From Neptuniibacter pectenicola (GTDB lineage Bacteria; Pseudomonadota; Gammaproteobacteria; Pseudomonadales; Balneatricaceae), in assembly GCF_001597735.1 (NCBI RefSeq), contig NZ_LUTS01000006.1, forward strand, positions 175,979 to 239,978: a stretch of 64,000 bases of DNA, given 5' to 3'. Positions 1-7,019 of the stretch are shown here, in pieces. Under the pieces are notes generated by a model. That model did no database searches. It saw only the letters and a program-made list of their open reading frames with translations, and had not been told where the DNA came from. The translations under genes and the position numbers were made by a program. The stretch's first letter is position 1, and the number at the start of each line of letters is the position of its first letter.

Positions 1-1169
1 CTCACCCACCTCGATCGCGTTGGCGCAGTACGCCATTTCCGCAAAAAGCCCACCCGCTGTGTGCACATAGCCAGATTTTGAGTCGAGGTTTTAATCAATT
101 AGGTCTTAATCTAGAACATAATTCATTAGCGATTTTGTCGACACCAACGGATGGGCGTCCTTCATGTAATTATTGTGGTTGTTGTTTGAAAGGTTGTTCA
201 CGGATGGACAAAGGCACTGTTGACCTTACCTATATTAAACACGCTGTAGCGACCGGGTTTTGTACGGTTGTGCCCAATGTATCGGTCAAAAGAATTGAAA
301 CGGGAGATAAGGATAAAGTCACGGGTGTTCAGTTGGTACACGAAGGGAAAGAGATGCACCTCCGGTGTGATTTATTAGTGGTTGCTGGCGGTGCAATTGA
401 GACACCACGTTTGTTACTTGCGTCAAAGAGTGCTCAATCGCCCGATGGGTTATGTAATGAGTCTGGGCAAGTCGGAAAAAACTTTATGGAGACGCTTCTT
501 TGGACGAGTAGCTGTTTTTATCCACAAGCGCTGGGTAGCTATAAAGGGACCGCGGTTGACGCTATCTGTTGGGATTTTAATGACCCTGATGCTATCCCCG
601 GTGTGATTGGTGGATGTCGATTTAGCACATCGGTTGCTGAGTCTGACTTGCTTGGCCCGCGCGCGTATGCAACACGCGTAGTAGACGGTTGGGGGCTTGA
701 TCATAAAAAGAAAATGAGAGCCTTATTTGGCTCTGTTTTGTCGGTGTCGGGTATTTGTGAAAGCCTCCCCCATGAGAAATCTTTTGTAGGTTTGTCTATA
801 GATAAAGATGAGTCGGGAATGCCGTTACCAGTTATTAGTAGTTACCTAGACGAGGAAGCCATTAATCGCATCGCGTTTATGTCAGACAAATGTAGAGAGG
901 TCCTTAGTGCAGCGGGTGGAGGTGAGATTTTTGAGGAGTTTAGTTCCTACGACATATTCAGTTCGACTCACGTTTTTGGGACATGTCGAATGGGTAATGA
1001 TAGAGGACGCTCGGTGGTTAACCGTTTTTGCCAGAGTCACCGCTGGGCTAATCTTTATCTTGTTGATGCAAGTGTGTTCCCTAGCTCCGGTGGGGGAGAA
1101 TCGCCGAGCCTTACTATTCAAGCATTAGCCATACGAGCGGCGAAGCATATTATAAATAGATCAGGTTAG
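1..1169 (+). CDS. GMC-family oxidoreductase, 5'-truncated by window edge
   Basis: C-terminal part of a glucose-methanol-choline (GMC) flavoprotein dehydrogenase/oxidase, which oxidises an alcohol or sugar using FAD. The frame is open from base 3 with no stop upstream, so the gene continues off the window. The TTG at 78 is not a convincing start, because the residues before it still look like GMC sequence. Visible: a four-Cys segment (CNYCGCCLKGC) typical of gluconate-dehydrogenase-like GMC proteins, a GGAIETPRLLL segment, the catalytic-His region STHVFGTCRMG near the C-terminus, and the closing DASVFPSSGGGESPSLTIQA motif. The FAD-binding N-terminus is missing only because of the edge. Substrate unknown. 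It stands alone on its strand here, with no cytochrome or small subunit following it. Confidence 0.85.
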   Translation, partial: HPPRSRWRSTPFPQKAHPLCAHSQILSRGFNQLGLNLEHNSLAILSTPTDGRPSCNYCGCCLKGCSRMDKGTVDLTYIKHAVATGFCTVVPNVSVKRIETGDKDKVTGVQLVHEGKEMHLRCDLLVVAGGAIETPRLLLASKSAQSPDGLCNESGQVGKNFMETLLWTSSCFYPQALGSYKGTAVDAICWDFNDPDAIPGVIGGCRFSTSVAESDLLGPRAYATRVVDGWGLDHKKKMRALFGSVLSVSGICESLPHEKSFVGLSIDKDESGMPLPVISSYLDEEAINRIAFMSDKCREVLSAAGGGEIFEEFSSYDIFSSTHVFGTCRMGNDRGRSVVNRFCQSHRWANLYLVDASVFPSSGGGESPSLTIQALAIRAAKHIINRSG

Positions 1170-1508
1170 GTTAGGTAATCGTTTTTAAGGGAAGGAAAGG
1201 GGGAGTGGCGAAGGAGTAAGCGCTCCGTTATTGGTCAATAATAAGGTTTTTTCTGTTTAGTGAGCTTTGATTTTTAAAACAAAAAAATAGTATTAAGTCT
1301 GTATGTTTTTTTATGAAGGTTGTTATAAGCTTCCAGTACCTATGGTGTGTTCAGGTGTTATTAATCTTGAATTATTGTCTATTAATTGACCTTTTTTAAA
1401 CATTGTATCTTTATTTTCTGTTTATTCTCCCGTTTGAATCTAAATCCTTGCTGTTGAATCAGCAGTGGCTATACTGATGAGTATCTTTAAGTTTTTAAAA
1501 GGAACGAT
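1170..1508. other. Intergenic region, AT-rich
   Basis: 339 bases without a gene. Just after the GMC stop, a short TTATTG/CAATAA hairpin (about 1219-1232) is followed shortly by a T-run and could be a weak terminator. The middle is AT-rich. A promoter candidate for the autotransporter lies near its 3' end. I see no small ORF with a good ribosome site. Confidence 0.5.
1448..1475 (+). promoter_or_regulatory. Candidate sigma-70 promoter of the autotransporter gene
   Basis: TTGCTG (1448-1453), 16-bp spacer, TATACT (1470-1475), ending 33 bp before the start codon. Found by eye; no transcription start is known. Confidence 0.45.
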
Positions 1509-3146
1509 ATGTCTCTCATTAGACGTTTTTTGACACTGGTTGTGTTGTTGGTAAGTATGCAGGCTAATGCCGGCCATCTGTTTACACAGAATGTTATTAA
1601 TACGCCTATTAATCTTACCACTGGTACCGGAATAACTATTACACAGAAAACCTATGAAGGTGGCGGTGTTGATGGAACGGTCACGGTTAATTTTGGTGGG
1701 GATTGGGATGCAGGTGATGTGATGACCATCACGATCGGTACTTATACTCAAACCTTCTCATATGACGACCCGCTAGCAGGAACGACTCAAGATGTGTCGA
1801 ACCTCTATGTTAATGACCCAACCTTAGATGCACTTGATCTTGGTGGAACATTTCCAGCAGATCAGGAATGGTCTTTTGCCGCTGTGCAGGGTGATTTTAC
1901 CTTAGAAGGTTACCGTATTTACCTCGTAGGCCAGACCTTTAATGGAACCGGTGCTGGTTTGATTGACCAATCACAGGTTGTAGTCGTTGGACCAACGGAG
2001 GTCTTTGAGCCGGTATCAACCGATAATACAACGGGTACGGGTGAGATGCTAGACCAGCTAAATGGTAATGTGACCGGTGAAATGGCTACAATCATTGCTG
2101 ATATGGCAGCTTTGTCTGATAATGATAGGCAAGCAGCAGTAAAAAAAGTGTCACCTGAAACAGGTGCGGCCTTAAGTCAGGCTGCTACCCAAACAATAAC
2201 GGGTGCGCTTGATACGGTGCAGGTTAGGTTAAATTCCCTTCGTTCTCAAAGTTTTTCAACGACCGCACTAAATTATGATGCCGAAACCGGTCTGTCAGCA
2301 GGTGATGAGCACTACCGTCAATCGATGTGGTTAAAAGCGTTTGGCGCGTCGGCCCATCAAGGTGGTAACGATGGTTATGCTGGTTACGGAAGTGATATCC
2401 ATGGTATTGCTGCGGGTGGTGATACCTTATTGGAAAATGATTGGGTTTTAGGGGGGGCATTTACCTATGCCAATACAGATGTGGAACTTGGCGATTACCG
2501 CGACGGTGATGGCTCAGATATAGAAACGTGGCAATTTACGGCTTATGCCTCACGTGATTTTGGTAAGTGGTACCTAGAGTCAATGTTAGCGTATGCCTAT
2601 CAGGATTATGAAACACAACGGGATACCGGCGTGTCAGGCATCGCGAGTGGTGACTTTTCCGGTGATATGTACGCCTTGCGTGTGACGGCTGGTATGCCCC
2701 TTGAGTACACGTCTGGTATCACTATTACCCCTTATGCGGGTCTTGAATACTCTTACATGACCCTAGATGGTTATACCGAAACAGGGGCGGGTGTGATGTC
2801 CTTAAATGTTGAAGAGCAGGATGTAGATCGAGGCTGGGTATTATTAGGTGCTAGAATTAGCAAAGACCTAGTGTTAGACAGTGGGGCTGAAGTAACGCCT
2901 TCTGTCCAGTTTGGTTTACGTCACGCATTGAATAACAGTGGTATTAATACTGTGACATCCTTTATTGGCGGTGGTGGTAACTTTATCTCAGAGGGTCAAG
3001 ATATTCATCGCAATGTTTATAGTATAGGCCTTGGACTCGATATTCAGCGCTCTGATAACTTTACGCTTTCGTTGTTACTTGATACTGCGTTTGCAGATGA
3101 GTATGAGAGTTATCAAGGTCAAGTTGTTGGTAATTGGCGGTTCTGA
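1509..3146 (+). CDS. Autotransporter beta-domain outer-membrane protein
   Basis: 545 aa. An N-terminal signal peptide (about residues 1-21, hydrophobic core, cleavage after ANA) leads to a passenger of about 230 residues rich in Gly, Thr and Asp. The C-terminal region of about 285 residues has the alternating aromatic/Gly pattern of a type V autotransporter barrel (it begins at MWLKAFGASA and ends in aromatic Phe, NWRF). It should insert in the outer membrane and expose or release the passenger. The passenger is short and has no recognisable enzymatic motif, so its role (adhesion or surface display) is unknown. A helical segment about 30 residues before the barrel fits the usual pore linker. 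AAAGGA precedes the ATG. The gene is monocistronic, bounded by its own promoter candidate and a strong terminator. Confidence 0.88.
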   Translation: MSLIRRFLTLVVLLVSMQANAGHLFTQNVINTPINLTTGTGITITQKTYEGGGVDGTVTVNFGGDWDAGDVMTITIGTYTQTFSYDDPLAGTTQDVSNLYVNDPTLDALDLGGTFPADQEWSFAAVQGDFTLEGYRIYLVGQTFNGTGAGLIDQSQVVVVGPTEVFEPVSTDNTTGTGEMLDQLNGNVTGEMATIIADMAALSDNDRQAAVKKVSPETGAALSQAATQTITGALDTVQVRLNSLRSQSFSTTALNYDAETGLSAGDEHYRQSMWLKAFGASAHQGGNDGYAGYGSDIHGIAAGGDTLLENDWVLGGAFTYANTDVELGDYRDGDGSDIETWQFTAYASRDFGKWYLESMLAYAYQDYETQRDTGVSGIASGDFSGDMYALRVTAGMPLEYTSGITITPYAGLEYSYMTLDGYTETGAGVMSLNVEEQDVDRGWVLLGARISKDLVLDSGAEVTPSVQFGLRHALNNSGINTVTSFIGGGGNFISEGQDIHRNVYSIGLGLDIQRSDNFTLSLLLDTAFADEYESYQGQVVGNWRF

Positions 3147-3168
3147 TACCGCACACTTAAACCGTATT

Positions 3169-3194
3169 AAGCCCGGTTAAGTGCCGGGCTTTTT
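3169..3194 (+). terminator. Rho-independent terminator after the autotransporter
   Basis: Perfect 8-bp stem AAGCCCGG/CCGGGCTT with a 7-nt loop, running straight into a T-run; 23 bp after the stop codon. Confidence 0.9.
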
Positions 3195-3238
3195 AATGGG
3201 AAATATTTTATTACTTGAATGTAGAATAGGTAATCGAG

Positions 3239-4288
3239 ATGCGATGGGTAACACTTTTATTAACGCTGATCGTCAGTATCAACAGCGCTTTAGCGTCGCC
3301 GCTTGAAAATGGGCTCAAGAAAGCTTCTGAGGGTGACTTTAAAACGGCTGTTGAGTTATTAGAGCCGCTCGCTGAAACAGGTAATAGTGATGCTCAGTAT
3401 AATTTAGGAGCGATTTATTATTCTGGAAAGTTGGGTGTTGCTAATCCCGCTAAAGCGATTAAATTGTTTAATACTGCTGCAGAGTCAGGTCATGTAGAGG
3501 CTGCTCATAATTTAGGTTATATCTTTTACATGGGGGCAGGTGCTAAACGAGACCTTACTTTGGCGTTTAAGTGGTTTTCGCAAGCTGCCAGTGCCGGACA
3601 TATAGAATCCCAAGTGAGTTTAGCCACCCTGTATGTGAATGGGCAGGGCGTAACGAAAGATATTAGTAAAGCGGCCAATTGGTTCGAGCGAGCAGCTGAA
3701 AAAGATAATATGCAGGCGGCTTATAACTTGGGCATTATTTTTTCATCGGGTGAAGGTGTAGAAAAGGATTATCAAAAAGCGAAAAAGTGGCTCCTGCGTG
3801 TCGCTGAAAAGGGGCATGTTAATGCGCAGTTCTATTTAGGGAATTTATACCTGAATGGACGGGGTGAAAAAGCGAACCCCGTTGTGGCAAAGCAGTGGTA
3901 TAAAAAAGCAGCGAACGCTGGACATGCTGAAGCACAATACGCGTTAGCTATGCTGGACTTTATTGGTATTGATGGACAGCCGGACTATGAGGCGGCGTTA
4001 GCTATGTTCCACAAATCGGCAAACGGTTGGGATAGGAATGCACAGTATTATTTAGGCCATCAGTATTATTATGGACTAGGGGTGAAAAAAGATGCGATGG
4101 AAGCGTATAAATGGTTTGATTTGTCAGCAGCCAATGGACATGTAGGTGCACATTATATGCGTTCGATTGTGGCACATCACTTAACAGAAAAGCAGGTTGG
4201 TACTGCGCATAAGAATGCATTGCAGTGGTTTGATGCTAACCATGATAACCCGCACAAACATTATGATTTGAAGCCTCACAGCCATTAA
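3239..4288 (+). CDS. Exported Sel1-like repeat (TPR-like) protein
   Basis: 349 aa. A signal peptide of about 19 residues (hydrophobic core then ALAS) is followed by about seven or eight tandem Sel1-like repeats of about 36 residues. Typical units are 'A.YNLG.IY..G.GV..D..KA..W...AA..GH..AQ'. The last about 25 residues are His/Asn-rich (ending KPHSH). Sel1 repeats form alpha-solenoid scaffolds for protein-protein interaction, and the signal peptide predicts a periplasmic location. No partner gene is evident: the gene lies between two terminators and reads as its own unit. The His-rich tail could bind metal, which is inference. The start at 3239 is the first in-frame ATG before the signal peptide; its ribosome site is weak. 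Confidence 0.87.
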   Translation: MRWVTLLLTLIVSINSALASPLENGLKKASEGDFKTAVELLEPLAETGNSDAQYNLGAIYYSGKLGVANPAKAIKLFNTAAESGHVEAAHNLGYIFYMGAGAKRDLTLAFKWFSQAASAGHIESQVSLATLYVNGQGVTKDISKAANWFERAAEKDNMQAAYNLGIIFSSGEGVEKDYQKAKKWLLRVAEKGHVNAQFYLGNLYLNGRGEKANPVVAKQWYKKAANAGHAEAQYALAMLDFIGIDGQPDYEAALAMFHKSANGWDRNAQYYLGHQYYYGLGVKKDAMEAYKWFDLSAANGHVGAHYMRSIVAHHLTEKQVGTAHKNALQWFDANHDNPHKHYDLKPHSH

Positions 4289-4340
4289 GTTAATTCCGTT
4301 GTATGTGATTACCTGTTTGTAACCACTAAAAAGCTTATAG

Positions 4341-4366
4341 AAACCAGCGTAACTGCTGGTTTTTTT
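4341..4366 (+). terminator. Rho-independent terminator after the Sel1 gene
   Basis: 8-bp stem AAACCAGC/GCTGGTTT with a 6-nt loop, followed by a T-run. Confidence 0.9.
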
Positions 4367-4486
4367 GTTTATACCCCATCCCATTCATAGGGCGTCCCCC
4401 CCATAACCAAGCAGACGTGGGGGATATAGGTGTTAATAGAGAACTCGGTTTATTTAGGATGTTGATCGCTTGTATTTTGGCTGGGG

Positions 4487-4840
4487 TTAGAACGGAATAT
4501 CATCATCGAAGGAGGTCTCTGGTGCGTAGTTATCAAATGGCGGTTGTTCTTGATTCATATGGCTATCAATAGAGGAGCCTGTTTCAACTTTCCAGGCTTG
4601 GAGGTTGTTGAAGTAACGGCCGTTATATTCCCGGCCACGAATATCAAAGGTAACGGTGACATCCTGACCCACTTGAAGGTTATCGAGTAAGCTCACCTTG
4701 TCTTGAACAAATTCAAGATTAATCTCCTGCGGGTATTTACCATCTTCAACGATGACGACCATTTCGCGCTTAGTGAAACCGCTGTTAAATGTTTGAGGAT
4801 CCTGAATTAATTTAACTTTACCTGATAACTCGTAAGCCAT
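4487..4840 (-). CDS. DUF3127 OB-fold protein with SSB-like C-terminal tip
   Basis: 117 aa. Residues about 1-85 match the DUF3127 family (start MAYELSGKVKLI; YNGRYFNNLQAWKVE at the end of the fold), a predicted small OB-fold domain related to single-stranded DNA-binding proteins. A Gln/Pro/Asn-rich linker then leads to the terminal residues DDDIPF. As I recall it, E. coli SSB ends in the same hexapeptide, the tip that recruits many repair and replication proteins. The protein may therefore bind nucleic acid and dock on SSB-tip-binding partners, or compete with SSB for them. Function is not established. It is monocistronic and its neighbours give no clue. Confidence 0.8.
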   Translation of the reverse strand: MAYELSGKVKLIQDPQTFNSGFTKREMVVIVEDGKYPQEINLEFVQDKVSLLDNLQVGQDVTVTFDIRGREYNGRYFNNLQAWKVETGSSIDSHMNQEQPPFDNYAPETSFDDDIPF

Positions 4841-5162
4841 TATTTCCTACCTTTAAGAAGACTATCGCAGCGATGAATTAAACCAGAAAAGAGGAACGAT
4901 TACCTCAGATTCGATCTGTTTTTCACTGAATTATATAGTCACTGTTAGGCATATAACGTCGGAATCTCTATTTAGTTTCTCTTGGACGCTGTATCTATTT
5001 GCTAATAACGAATTGTATTAATCATAGAATTTTTTGTTATAAATTTTCTCCATCATCTTCACTTAAACCAAACACTTGTTTAAGCTTAAACAGGTTCATG
5101 TGAACGATTCTTCATTGCTTATCTGTAGTGGTAGCTTACGGCTTCTGCAAAATACTTAGCGG
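4841..5162. other. Divergent intergenic region with a perfect 16-bp palindrome
   Basis: 322 bases between the divergent DUF3127 and YeiH genes. It holds a perfect 16-bp palindrome TGTTTAAGCTTAAACA (5077-5092), followed at once by an imperfect 12-bp dyad GTTCA-TG-TGAAC (5094-5105). These look like regulator sites for the YeiH-side promoter. No LysR gene (the usual yeiH partner, YeiE) is adjacent. No ORF with a credible start is present. Confidence 0.5.
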
Positions 5163-6242
5163 ATGGGTAAACCTTTACGCCGTGATTTTGAAAATATGTT
5201 GGAGAATGTGATGTCCCACATCGGAAAAAAAGCGCCTTTTTTTTATGGAGGTCGAATGGCCGGGTTTCGTCAAATCCTCCCCGGCTTTTTGCTTTGCATG
5301 GTTGTGGGGATGGCTGCGAGTTTTGTGTCGGAACATTATGGTGGGCCGACGATTTTGTATGCGCTGTTGATAGGTATGTCTTTGAACTACCTCTCCTTGG
5401 AAGGCCGCTGTGTATCGGGTATTCAGTTTTCTGCTAAGTCTGTATTACGCTTTGGGATTGCTCTTCTTGGCGCAAGGATTACCTTCGATCAGTTGTTAGG
5501 GTTGGGGGTTACACCGATTGCTATTGTCTTAGTGGGGGTGCCTGCAACACTTATGTTTGGGGTGCTGTGTGGGCGGTGGCTTAAATTGAGCCCGTCACAA
5601 AGTATTTTGTCCGGTGCATCGGTTGGTATCTGCGGGGCATCTGCGGCCTTAGCGGTTTCTGCGGTACTGCCCGAGGATAAAGATGCCGAGCGGAACCTTA
5701 TTTTTACGGTTATCTGTGTTACTGCGTTGAGTACGGTGACAATGATCGCTTATCCATTACTGGTGACCGAGCTTGGGTTAACAACATCAGAAAGTGGTAT
5801 TTTTCTTGGTGCCACTATCCATGATGTTGCGCAAGTAGTGGGGGCCGGTTATATGATGTCTGATGATGTTGGCGATGTGGCGACCTTTACTAAACTGCTT
5901 CGGGTCGCGCTATTGGTGCCGGTAGTCATTGTCTTATCGCTTTTGTTTGCTCGCCAAGGTGTTGAGCGAAAGCGGGGGCGCTTATCGCTACCACTGCCGG
6001 GTTTTTTACTCGCCTTTATGCTGATTGTTATTATTAATAGCATGGGAGCTATACCTACCGTCGTATTAGGCGGTATGACTGAATTGTCACGTTGGTGCTT
6101 AATTATTGCGATGGTGGGGTTAGGCATGAAAGCATCCTTTAAGGAGCTTTCATTAATGGGCTGGAAACCTATTGCCCTGATGGTGGCAGAAACGATATTT
6201 TTAGCTATTTTGGTCGCTATTTGGCTGTTTTCAGTACGCTGA
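5163..6242 (+). CDS. YeiH/UPF0324 family putative inner-membrane permease
   Basis: 359 aa, about ten hydrophobic helices. Family hallmarks are GASVGICGASAALA in the middle and TIHDVAQVVGAGY in the second half; overall length matches E. coli YeiH (349 aa). The substrate of this family is uncertain; members have been linked to sulfonate or sulfite export and other roles. The ATG at 5163 gives a hydrophilic leader of about 30 residues but has a poor ribosome site. A downstream ATG at 5211 is preceded by GGAG and could be the real start. The gene is separated by a palindrome-bearing region from the divergent DUF3127 gene and converges on the Lrp-type gene. Confidence 0.85.
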   Translation: MGKPLRRDFENMLENVMSHIGKKAPFFYGGRMAGFRQILPGFLLCMVVGMAASFVSEHYGGPTILYALLIGMSLNYLSLEGRCVSGIQFSAKSVLRFGIALLGARITFDQLLGLGVTPIAIVLVGVPATLMFGVLCGRWLKLSPSQSILSGASVGICGASAALAVSAVLPEDKDAERNLIFTVICVTALSTVTMIAYPLLVTELGLTTSESGIFLGATIHDVAQVVGAGYMMSDDVGDVATFTKLLRVALLVPVVIVLSLLFARQGVERKRGRLSLPLPGFLLAFMLIVIINSMGAIPTVVLGGMTELSRWCLIIAMVGLGMKASFKELSLMGWKPIALMVAETIFLAILVAIWLFSVR

Positions 6243-6270
6243 ACAGCCTGTATCTATAGCCTTATTAAGG

Positions 6271-6750
6271 CTATTTACTCAAGTGGCTTAGATCAAACGC
6301 TGTTTTGTTGATAGGCTGTCGCATAATAAAGTTTGTGATAATCGAGTTTACCCCCTCTATGGCGGTGAGCTTGTCTAGCAACAGTTGTTGGTAGTGATCT
6401 AGGTCGCGGGTGACGACTTTTAGCATGTAGTCCGATTGGCTGCCAGTAATGAGGTAGCACTCCATCACTTCGGGAATAAGAGCAACACCGCTCTCAAAAA
6501 TTTTCAGCTGCTCCTTGGTTTGCCTTTCGAGTGATATCTGCACCAGTACGGTCATAGGTAAACCGATCTTCTTTTGATCTAAAACGACAATATGTTTGGC
6601 GATAAAACCGCTGTTTTCTAACTGTTTCACCCGCCTGCCACAGGGTGTTTGTGAAAGACCCACGGCATCTGCTAGCTCTGCGATACTGATTCGTGCATCT
6701 TGCTGGATTTTCTCCAATATTTTCCGATCGATCTTATCTAGCTTATGCAT
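6271..6750 (-). CDS. Lrp/AsnC-family transcriptional regulator (MdeR-like)
   Basis: 159 aa, the normal Lrp length. An N-terminal winged HTH (residues about 5-55: DRKILEKIQQDARIS, then LSQTPCGRRVKQLE) is followed by a RAM/AsnC ligand-binding domain (about 70-150). It is divergent from the E1 gene at 7020 and the shared intergenic region carries TTTAGCAT-type repeats. The arrangement resembles Pseudomonas putida mdeR, an Lrp-type regulator next to mdeAB, where MdeB is an E1-like 2-oxobutyrate dehydrogenase. From this context I infer that it controls the E1 gene in response to an amino acid or 2-oxo acid. No methionine gamma-lyase (MdeA) is present here. Confidence 0.88.
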   Translation of the reverse strand: MHKLDKIDRKILEKIQQDARISIAELADAVGLSQTPCGRRVKQLENSGFIAKHIVVLDQKKIGLPMTVLVQISLERQTKEQLKIFESGVALIPEVMECYLITGSQSDYMLKVVTRDLDHYQQLLLDKLTAIEGVNSIITNFIMRQPINKTAFDLSHLSK

Positions 6751-6836
6751 GGTGGCATCTCTGGTGTGTGCAAATCTGTTTGTTTCTGTTGGCGGGTGAG
6801 TGCGGTGTTTTGAGCACGTCGAGCCCTTTGTTGAAA

Positions 6837-6890
6837 TTTAGCATAGTGTTTAGCATTATAATATTTTTAAATATTGAATTTAAATGCTAA
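6837..6890. promoter_or_regulatory. Candidate Lrp-type operator (two direct, one inverted repeat)
   Basis: TTTAGCAT occurs at 6837-6844 and 6849-6856 (12 bp apart), with the inverted form ATGCTAA at 6884-6890, in very AT-rich DNA between the divergent lrp-like and E1 genes. This is typical of autoregulated Lrp-family control regions. Binding is inferred. Confidence 0.45.
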
Positions 6891-7019
6891 CTAATGCAAA
6901 TAAATTAGATTTAATCTTCAGTTTTATGTCTATTATGTAGTTTATTTGGCCATTTTCGCTAAGCGGCCTGTGCTATCCTTTTTGCTATATAAAAATGTAT
7001 TTAAGCGTAGGTAGCGGTT

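Noticed and set aside
78..80. TTG as the start of the GMC gene
   Set aside because: The frame is open to the window edge and the upstream residues still resemble a GMC protein, so the gene is truncated by the edge.
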